A stretch of 6,498 nt of DNA from Bacteroidales bacterium. Lineage in GTDB: Bacteria > Bacteroidota > Bacteroidia > Bacteroidales > UBA7960. Position 1 is the stretch's first letter. Every line of letters starts with the position of its first letter. The position numbers were made by a program, and so were the translations under genes. Shown here one piece after another: positions 1 to 5,304 of the stretch. The notes under the pieces were generated by a model, which was not told the origin of the DNA, did not search any database, and was given only the letters and a program-made list of their open reading frames with translations. The DNA is taken from NCBI GenBank assembly GCA_003557965.1, contig PWND01000281.1:1-6498 (forward strand), read 5' to 3'.

Positions 1-6
1 ACTTTT

Positions 7-48
7 AACCCTGTACCCTGTACCCTGCACCCTGCACCCTGAACCCTG
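7..48. repeat. Heptamer tandem repeat, block 1 (6 units)
   Basis: Six uninterrupted 7-bp units fill this stretch with no indels: AACCCTG, TACCCTG, TACCCTG, CACCCTG, CACCCTG, AACCCTG. Only the first base varies (A, T or C); ACCCTG is invariant. No open reading frame of useful length runs through it and it lies well upstream of the first gene, so it is intergenic. The phase is broken at 49-65 by two longer, degenerate CTG-ending units. Its function is unknown. The regularity is plain to see; any role in gene expression or recombination is speculation. Confidence 0.93.
9..46 (-). other. Potential G-quadruplex motif on the minus strand
   Basis: Because of the heptamer, the minus strand has six GGG runs, each separated by exactly 4 nt (plus-strand CCC at 9-11, 16-18, 23-25, 30-32, 37-39 and 44-46). 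This meets the usual G3-N(1-7) four-run rule with spare runs. The plus strand would be the matching C-rich i-motif strand. The match to the motif is direct; folding in the cell is not shown and the pattern may only be a by-product of the repeat. Confidence 0.5.
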
Positions 49-65
49 ACACACTGTTGCCACTG

Positions 66-128
66 AACCCTGTACCCTGTACCTTGCCCCCTGAACCTTG
101 TACCTTGTACCTTGTACCCTGCACCCTG
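66..128. repeat. Heptamer tandem repeat, block 2 (9 units)
   Basis: Nine further in-phase 7-bp units: AACCCTG, TACCCTG, TACCTTG, CCCCCTG, AACCTTG, TACCTTG, TACCTTG, TACCCTG, CACCCTG. The first base varies as in block 1, and here the fifth base is also often T, giving ACCTTG units. The clustering of ACCTTG units next to each other fits local duplication by slippage. Degenerate units at 49-65 separate it from block 1. It is non-coding, and no function can be assigned from the sequence. Confidence 0.92.
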
Positions 129-173
129 AATGAAAGGGGCCGGGAAGTGATGAGTTTGACGATGGATACATTT

Positions 174-230
174 TTGAGTATTAACGAGCAACAGTAAATC
201 GCTAACGAGCTTATTGAGTTTTAATGATCA
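174..230. repeat. 17-bp imperfect direct repeat
   Basis: TTGAGTATTAACGAGCA (174-190) recurs as TTGAGTTTTAATGATCA (214-230), matching at 14 of 17 positions with 40 bp between starts. The core TAACGAGC also occurs exactly at 182-189 and 203-210. The pair lies between the heptamer block and the flippase start. It could be an operator-like site, or simply decayed repeat DNA. Confidence is in the repeat itself, not in a function. Confidence 0.45.
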
Positions 231-263
231 CTGACACACTGAGCTCTGACATACTGAACACTG
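227..263. repeat. Degenerate CTG-ending repeat tail
   Basis: Units of 7 or 8 bp ending in CTG continue towards the first gene: ATCACTG, ACACACTG, AGCTCTG, ACATACTG, AACACTG. They resemble the degenerate units at 49-65 and probably represent decayed or variant copies of the heptamer. The tail ends 16 bp before the TTG start of the flippase, so it would lie in the 5' leader of any transcript that starts upstream of it. Confidence 0.6.
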
Positions 264-279
264 TAATAACTAACTACTC

Positions 280-1845
280 TTGAGCAGCGACACTTTTACA
301 GAAACCAATCCACAACCCCCTAAACCGAAGAAGAAGGAGAACCTGAAGCAGCGCGCTTACCTCAATTCGGTGACTTCTATGTTGGATTATGGGGCGCGTA
401 TTATTACAACCTTTTTTGTTACACCTTTTCTTGTAAGTGGATTGGGGAGTACACTTTTTGGTGTGTGGAAAGTACTGGGGCAGTTTACAAGCTATACCGG
501 CTTGGCAGATATAAAAGCCACACAGGTTTTGAAATGGGCCGTTGCTAAGGACCGGGACAGTGTAGATGAAGATGAGTTGAGAGAATATGTTACCGCCACG
601 TTTATTCTTGTAATGATGATATTGCCACTTGTACTAATTGCAGGGGCAATCATTACCTGGTATTCTCCATACATTACCAATGTGTCATCCGGATATTTCG
701 GTATTGTAAGGATAACCACCGCCATTCTTGTCCTTGCGCTTGTAATACACAAAGTTTTTGACATGTTTGAATCCATTTTGCGCGGAATGAATCTTGGGTT
801 TAAACGAATGGGATTTCGTGCCACGGTTTTTGTGATTGGAGGGGGCCTTCAAATAGCCGTGATGCTTTTGGGATATGGGTTAATTGCCCTTGCCATGATA
901 CAGGTATTGGTAAATCTTGTAATTGGAATAACAATTTATGTGATTGTGAAAAAGCATGTATCCTGGTTTGGATGGGGTAGAGTTAATTTTAAAAGGTCCC
1001 TTTCTTTTTTTAAAACCAGTGGGTGGTTTATGGGATGGTCTGCGGTTAAGATGGCAATACTTAACAGTGACAAAGTGTTATTGGGATTTTTAGCAGGCCC
1101 TGTTTTAGTTACGCAATATGTAATTACGGAATATTTGGTTAAAGCTGCGAGAGGGTCTGTTGGAAATGTAATTCATGGTGTGATACCGGGAGTTGGTAAG
1201 TTATTTGGAAGCGTTCAATATGATAAGTTGAATAAAGCAAGGAGTCATATAATGTTAATGACCTGGCTCATGGGGGTCTCAGTTGGTGCGGCTGTATTAG
1301 TATTTAATGACTCTTTTGTACAATTGTGGGTGGGAGAAGAACAATATGCAGGGCATTTGGCAAATACTATGATTATACTTGTAGCCCTTCAATACATGTT
1401 TATACAAAATGACAGTGCGATAATAAATACTACGCTTGATATCAATCAAAAGGTTTATTACGGATTTACTTCTGCCGCAATTTCAGTGTTATTGATGACT
1501 CTTTTGGTGCCGGATTATGAAATAGTTGGTTTGTGCATTGCTATGATTGTTGGGCGAATGCCAATGAGTATTGCCTATCCATTAATCATTTCAAAAAAGA
1601 CAAACGCTAAGGTACGCGTCAGTTATTTAATAAGGCCTATATTAGTAACAATTGCTTTATGGGCGATTAGTTACCGGGTAGGTATCTGGCTGAATGAGCT
1701 CAACTGGTTCTGGCTCTTAATAGGTGCAATTGTAACTTCATTAATTATATTAATTATTGCAGGCTTAACAGGTTTGAACAAACACCAGAGATCTGAGTTG
1801 TTGGAATACAAAAACCGAATTAAATTTCTTAAAAGTGATCAATAA
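280..1845 (+). CDS. Wzx-type polysaccharide flippase (PST/MATE-like)
   Basis: This is a 521-residue inner-membrane protein that probably flips undecaprenyl-diphosphate-linked repeat units across the membrane. After a polar, Pro/Lys-rich leader (residues 1-25), a segment near 27-56 containing RAYLNSV, LDYGAR and TPFLVSGLG looks like the start of the polysaccharide-transporter (PST) family. It is followed by about 12-14 hydrophobic segments spread to residue 500 and a short basic C-terminal tail. The length is slightly above the usual 400-500 residues for Wzx. The start is TTG at 280: an in-frame TAA lies at 271-273, and the first in-frame ATG (379) falls inside the first membrane segment. No Shine-Dalgarno motif is seen. 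Its place in front of sugar-nucleotide, glycosyltransferase and polymerase genes supports the flippase role. Substrate cannot be read from the sequence. GC is higher here than in the last two genes. Confidence 0.88.
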   Translation: MSSDTFTETNPQPPKPKKKENLKQRAYLNSVTSMLDYGARIITTFFVTPFLVSGLGSTLFGVWKVLGQFTSYTGLADIKATQVLKWAVAKDRDSVDEDELREYVTATFILVMMILPLVLIAGAIITWYSPYITNVSSGYFGIVRITTAILVLALVIHKVFDMFESILRGMNLGFKRMGFRATVFVIGGGLQIAVMLLGYGLIALAMIQVLVNLVIGITIYVIVKKHVSWFGWGRVNFKRSLSFFKTSGWFMGWSAVKMAILNSDKVLLGFLAGPVLVTQYVITEYLVKAARGSVGNVIHGVIPGVGKLFGSVQYDKLNKARSHIMLMTWLMGVSVGAAVLVFNDSFVQLWVGEEQYAGHLANTMIILVALQYMFIQNDSAIINTTLDINQKVYYGFTSAAISVLLMTLLVPDYEIVGLCIAMIVGRMPMSIAYPLIISKKTNAKVRVSYLIRPILVTIALWAISYRVGIWLNELNWFWLLIGAIVTSLIILIIAGLTGLNKHQRSELLEYKNRIKFLKSDQ

Positions 1846-1859
1846 TGAATATTAATAAA

Positions 1860-1869
1860 TGACATGTCA
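1860..1869. promoter_or_regulatory. 10-bp perfect palindrome
   Basis: TGACATGTCA is self-complementary and lies 15 bp after the flippase stop codon in the short gap before the murA-like gene. It could be a binding site for a dimeric regulator, which would allow the genes downstream to be controlled apart from the flippase. A 10-bp palindrome in AT-rich DNA may also be chance. No recognisable promoter elements were found around it. Confidence 0.25.
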
Positions 1870-1877
1870 CTTAAATC

Positions 1878-1902
1878 TATAAATTGATTAATTAAATTTA
1901 TA
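1878..1902 (+). other. AT-only inverted repeat overlapping the murA-like start
   Basis: TATAAATT (1878-1885) and AATTTATA (1895-1902) are exact inverted repeats with a 9-nt loop. The stem has no G or C pairs, so it would be weak, and no T-run follows, so it is not a convincing terminator. Its right arm covers the ATT codon at 1896 and touches the one at 1902, two of the candidate start codons of the murA-like gene. It could slightly affect initiation, or mean nothing. Confidence 0.3.
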
Positions 1903-3167
1903 TTAGTTCAGAATTAAAGAAAATTAGAGTTAGTGGGGCAAAAAATTCGGCTACCCGACTAATGGCTGCTTCACTAATCAGTGATGATACGTGTACTTTT
2001 TATAATTTTCCTACAAAGCTTGTAGATGCAAATCATAAAAAACGGTTTATTGAAAATATTGAAGGAAAGATAGAGTTTGATGACGAAAATGAGACTGCTA
2101 CTATCAATTCATCTGATATAAAAGATAAACTTCTTGAAGACTATAATTATCCAATTAGGACAACCTATTTATTGGTTCCTGGATTAATTAAAAAAACAGG
2201 AGTTGCCAAAATTCCTTACCCAGGAGGGTGTAAAATTGGAAACCGTGGGTACGATCTCCATGTAATGGTATGGAAAAGCATGGGTGCCACTGTATCCGAA
2301 AAAGAAAATTACATTGAGGTAAAAGCTAAGAATTTAAAAGGGGCAGAGATTAACTTTCCAATAACTACAATTGGAGGAACTGAAACAGCCTTAATTTGCG
2401 GCTCTATTGCCAAAGGCACTACCACCATTAAAAATGCATATATCTCTCCTGAAGTTTTTGACCTTATAATATTCTTACGGGCTATTGGGGTTGATATAGA
2501 AGTAGTAGGAAATAGTTTTATACGAATAAAGGGATATAAATATCACAGAGGAACGTCTCATAAAGTATTACCAGATCGTATTGAAGCGATTACATGGATG
2601 ATTTTTGCGGCACTGTCGGGCACACCTATGTTGATTGAAGATGTACCGTTTCGTGAAATGAAGATACCATTAATGCATCTTAATGAAGCGGGAATTGATT
2701 ACTTCGCGAATCAAAACTCGGTAATGATCTCTGATGAGTCTATACCAAATGGAATACAGCCTTTTGAATTGGCTACTGGTACACACCCTGGTATAATTTC
2801 GGATATGCAACCTTTCTATGTAATGCTTGGCTTGAAGGCAAATGGTGTCAGCCGAATATTTGATTACCGGTATCCTGAAAGAGTTACTTATTTGGAAGAG
2901 CTTTCCAGATTTATCAACGGAAATTTAGAATGGGAAAAAGGTGCTATTAAAACAAACGGTGTAGCCGATTTTATGCCTTCTGAAGCCAACTCAACTGATT
3001 TAAGGGGTAGTATGGCGGTGTTAATGGCTGCATTGTTAGCTGGAAATGAAGGAAAGTCCAAAATCAACAATATTTATATGGCGTTGAGGGGGTACAACAA
3101 ACTTGAAGAAAAATTGAAGAAACTTGGATATTCATTTCATATAGTTGACAATACAATCATTATTTAA
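1896..3167 (+). CDS. MurA-like UDP-sugar enolpyruvyl transferase
   Basis: This protein of the EPSP synthase/MurA family is expected to transfer enolpyruvyl from PEP to the 3-OH of UDP-GlcNAc or a close relative. In numbering from Met-1 at ATG 1962, MurA active-site residues are visible (E. coli equivalents in brackets): Arg66 (R91), Cys90 in PGGC (C115), Arg95 (R120), Asp281 in SDMQ (D305), Arg307 (R331), Asp346 and Arg348 in TDLR (D369, R371) and Arg376 in RGY (R397). Spacings agree with E. coli MurA within two residues. The essential Lys-Asn pair (K22, N23) is encoded upstream of that ATG at 1941-1946, inside SGAKN, so the ATG cannot be the true start. The frame is open only back to 1896, after TAA at 1893-1895, and offers ATT codons at 1896, 1902 and 1923 but no ATG, GTG or TTG. 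From 1896 the product is 423 residues, against 419 in E. coli. I give 1896 as the outer limit; 1902 is equally possible. The murB-like gene follows after 12 bp. Confidence 0.88.
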   Translation: MYISSELKKIRVSGAKNSATRLMAASLISDDTCTFYNFPTKLVDANHKKRFIENIEGKIEFDDENETATINSSDIKDKLLEDYNYPIRTTYLLVPGLIKKTGVAKIPYPGGCKIGNRGYDLHVMVWKSMGATVSEKENYIEVKAKNLKGAEINFPITTIGGTETALICGSIAKGTTTIKNAYISPEVFDLIIFLRAIGVDIEVVGNSFIRIKGYKYHRGTSHKVLPDRIEAITWMIFAALSGTPMLIEDVPFREMKIPLMHLNEAGIDYFANQNSVMISDESIPNGIQPFELATGTHPGIISDMQPFYVMLGLKANGVSRIFDYRYPERVTYLEELSRFINGNLEWEKGAIKTNGVADFMPSEANSTDLRGSMAVLMAALLAGNEGKSKINNIYMALRGYNKLEEKLKKLGYSFHIVDNTIII

Positions 3168-3179
3168 AATTGATTAGAG

Positions 3180-4151
3180 TTGGAATTTTTAAAAGATCAA
3201 AATTTAAAAGAGCTAAATAGAATTTGTAAGGATAATGTTCTTACAAAGGTGTTATTGGCGAAATTTTCACGATGGAAAATTGGGGGGATAGCTGATTGCA
3301 TTGTTCGCCCTGGCAATACAAAAGAGGTGGCAGCGCTAATTGCTTACTTGAACACTAATAATATTCCATATTTAGTGATTGGATCAACCAGTAATCTCTT
3401 ATTTGCCGATGAAGGAGTCAGAGCTGTTATCCTTCAGGTAGGAAACAGAATGTCAGATTATATGGTAACCAAAGATTCTGTTTGGGTAGAGGCTGGTAAA
3501 TGGGTTCCAGGTTTTGCAAGAAATGTAGCTCAAGCCGGCTTATCAGGAGTAGAACATACAGCAGGAATTCCAGGCACACTTGGTGGGTTGATCTGCATGA
3601 ATGGTGGCAGTCAAAGAAAAGGAATTGGCAGCAATATAAAATCGGTTACCGCAGTTTCTCCAACTGGAAAAATCCAAACATTTAGAAATGGAGAGTGCCT
3701 GTTTAAATATCGAGCCTCTGCATTTCAAAATAATGGATATGTAATCACTGAAGCTGAGCTAGAGTTCAATCAAAGAAAAGATTATGCTGGAATCCGTGAT
3801 GAGATGCTAAAAATATTAAGAGAAAGACGGGTTAAGTTTCCTCAAAATATGCCAAACTGTGGTTCTACATTTATTAGTAACCCAGATATTTACAATAAGT
3901 ATGGTCCACCAGGTGCTGTAATTGAAGAATTGGGATATAAAGGATATAAAAAAGGAGATGCAGTTATATCTAAAGAACATGCCAACTTCATAAATAATGT
4001 GGGAAATGCAAAAGCATCAGATGTTTTATGGTTAATAAAAAATATTCAGAAAGATGTCTACCAAAAAACAGGATTTAAAATGGAAGCAGAAGTTAAATAT
4101 GTCAACCCAATGGGCAAAGTGATACCTGCAACTAATGTTTCTAAAAATTAA
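3180..4151 (+). CDS. MurB-like enolpyruvyl-UDP-sugar reductase (FAD)
   Basis: This 323-residue cytoplasmic flavoenzyme homologue should use NADPH to reduce the enolpyruvyl ether made by the preceding enzyme to a D-lactyl ether. An N-terminal FAD-binding domain (about 20-185) shows FSRWKIGG (29-36), GSTSNLL (68-74), GIPGTLGG (129-136), MNGGS (140-144) and FKYRAS with Arg178. The C-terminal MurB domain has the catalytic Ser229 in NCGSTF, HANF (267-270) and Glu302 in the MEAEV segment, so the Arg/Ser/Glu active-site set is present. The length and the NCGSTF region look closer to the shorter type II MurB proteins than to the E. coli form. The start is TTG at 3180: TGA lies in frame at 3171-3173, no ATG occurs before residue 91, and the N-terminal length suits the family. 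It sits 12 bp after the murA-like gene and 4 bp before the glycosyltransferase gene. It is probably a locus-dedicated paralogue, not the housekeeping copy. Confidence 0.9.
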   Translation: MEFLKDQNLKELNRICKDNVLTKVLLAKFSRWKIGGIADCIVRPGNTKEVAALIAYLNTNNIPYLVIGSTSNLLFADEGVRAVILQVGNRMSDYMVTKDSVWVEAGKWVPGFARNVAQAGLSGVEHTAGIPGTLGGLICMNGGSQRKGIGSNIKSVTAVSPTGKIQTFRNGECLFKYRASAFQNNGYVITEAELEFNQRKDYAGIRDEMLKILRERRVKFPQNMPNCGSTFISNPDIYNKYGPPGAVIEELGYKGYKKGDAVISKEHANFINNVGNAKASDVLWLIKNIQKDVYQKTGFKMEAEVKYVNPMGKVIPATNVSKN

Positions 4152-4155
4152 GTGA

Positions 4156-5304
4156 ATGGAAAGAAGTAAGCATATAGCATTTGTTATTGCCAGCTCAGGA
4201 TATGGTGGTTATGAAATTAGATATTTTAAATTGGCATATTATCTTTTTCGTAAAGGATATAATGTAAGCGTATTAGTAAATTCAAATTTAATAAGAAGAA
4301 AAAGAAAGAAGGCGGTAGAAATTATTCTTTCGGATAAAGACTTCGCAAAAAGAGTTCATGAAATAGGTTATCCATATCTTCTTTATGGACAAAAGCCGTT
4401 GTATTTGATTGCCTCAATATTTCTAAATTATGATGCATTTCTATACTTATGTACACCTGTCCTAAATAAAATTAATGCGGATATAGTTTATACAAATAAG
4501 CAAATTGATGCTTTAGGGGTTTTAAGAGATAAATTGAATATTACTATTGCAAAAGATTTCACCAGTCCTGATGCAGTAAATTCATTTATTCAAAATGAAG
4601 ATTACAAACAATTAGATTTGGCTGATGCATTGCTATTTGTAAGCAAATCTGTTGAGGAGCGATTCTACAATTCTTTGGAAATGATCAATTATGATGGTTC
4701 GCATCCAAAAACATTTACAGCTCCTATACCATTTTTTTTTCCAATTGAGCAAAGTGAACCTTTTCCTTTTTCAGAAAAAGATAATTTAATGATATTTGCA
4801 CATCGATTATTGGAAAGAAAGAATCCTGTTCTCTTTGCAAATCTTGTAAAAAAAATGTGTAAAGATGATTTTTTTAAAGAATGGAAATTCGGTTTGTTTG
4901 GAAAAGGAGAAAAAGAAGACGAAGTAAATTTAATTCTTAAAGAAGAGATTAAACTTGGCAGGGTAATAACAGGATACAAGAGTAATTTAACAGATTATTT
5001 AAATAGATCTAAGATTTTCTTTTCTCTTATTGAGCCTGATAACTATCCTTCACAGAGCTTAGCAGAGGCTATGTATAATAAGAATGCTATAGTAGTATTG
5101 AATTCAGGGAATAGCTCCTTTTATGTTGAAAATAACGGCATTTTGGTTCAAAAAAATGTTGATAAGATAATTTCAAACCTTAAATATTTAATAGACAATA
5201 ATCTATATTTAAGCTGTGAAAATTCAAAAAAAGTGATAAGTCAAAAATTAAGACTAGAAGATTATGTAGAGTACATTAATGACTTAATAAGGTGCCTAAA
5301 ATGA
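4156..5304 (+). CDS. Glycosyltransferase, GT-B fold, GT4-like
   Basis: This 382-residue protein probably adds one sugar to the lipid-linked repeat unit at the cytoplasmic face. The N-terminal half starts with a beta strand and the Gly-rich loop SSGYGGYE (13-20), as in GT-B enzymes. The C-terminal half has the usual donor-binding order: FAHRLLERKNP (214-224), FGKGEKEDE (248-256), ITGYKSNLTDYLNRSKIFFS (271-290) and the nucleotide-sugar motif EPDNYPSQSLAEAM (293-306). The classic E-x7-E pair is altered: Glu304 is present, but the position eight residues earlier is Asn296, with Glu293 and Asp295 nearby. No signal peptide or membrane segment is seen. The start is the ATG 4 bp after the murB-like stop, and the stop codon overlaps the next start (ATGA), so translational coupling is likely. 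Donor and acceptor are unknown; a muramic-type donor is possible but unproven. The gene is very AT-rich. Confidence 0.83.
   Translation: MERSKHIAFVIASSGYGGYEIRYFKLAYYLFRKGYNVSVLVNSNLIRRKRKKAVEIILSDKDFAKRVHEIGYPYLLYGQKPLYLIASIFLNYDAFLYLCTPVLNKINADIVYTNKQIDALGVLRDKLNITIAKDFTSPDAVNSFIQNEDYKQLDLADALLFVSKSVEERFYNSLEMINYDGSHPKTFTAPIPFFFPIEQSEPFPFSEKDNLMIFAHRLLERKNPVLFANLVKKMCKDDFFKEWKFGLFGKGEKEDEVNLILKEEIKLGRVITGYKSNLTDYLNRSKIFFSLIEPDNYPSQSLAEAMYNKNAIVVLNSGNSSFYVENNGILVQKNVDKIISNLKYLIDNNLYLSCENSKKVISQKLRLEDYVEYINDLIRCLK

Noticed and set aside
7..128. CRISPR array
   Set aside because: The units are 7 bp, directly adjacent and without spacers, so this is a simple tandem repeat.
155..176. Bacteroidota-type promoter (TTTG at 155-158 and TACATTTTTG at 167-176)
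   Set aside because: The two elements are only 8 bp apart, far short of the roughly 20 bp expected between the -33 and -7 boxes, and the -7-like box has two extra T residues.
492..824. Open frame of 110 codons on the minus strand
   Set aside because: It lies wholly inside the flippase gene, antisense, and shows no recognisable family features. It is a shadow of the coding bias on the plus strand.
1831..1872. Terminator after the flippase (AAGTGA pairing with TCACTT)
   Set aside because: The 6-bp stem has a loop of about 30 nt, contains no GC-rich core and is not followed by a T-run.
1896..3167. AroA (EPSP synthase) instead of a MurA-like enzyme
   Set aside because: The PGGC loop with the MurA-type Cys, the SGAKN, PDRIE, TDLR and RGY motifs and the adjacent MurB-like gene all fit MurA; AroA lacks the Cys loop.
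4689..4979. Open frame of 96 codons on the minus strand
   Set aside because: It is antisense to the conserved donor-binding half of the glycosyltransferase and has low-complexity Ser/Phe/Lys content typical of the reverse of AT-rich coding DNA.
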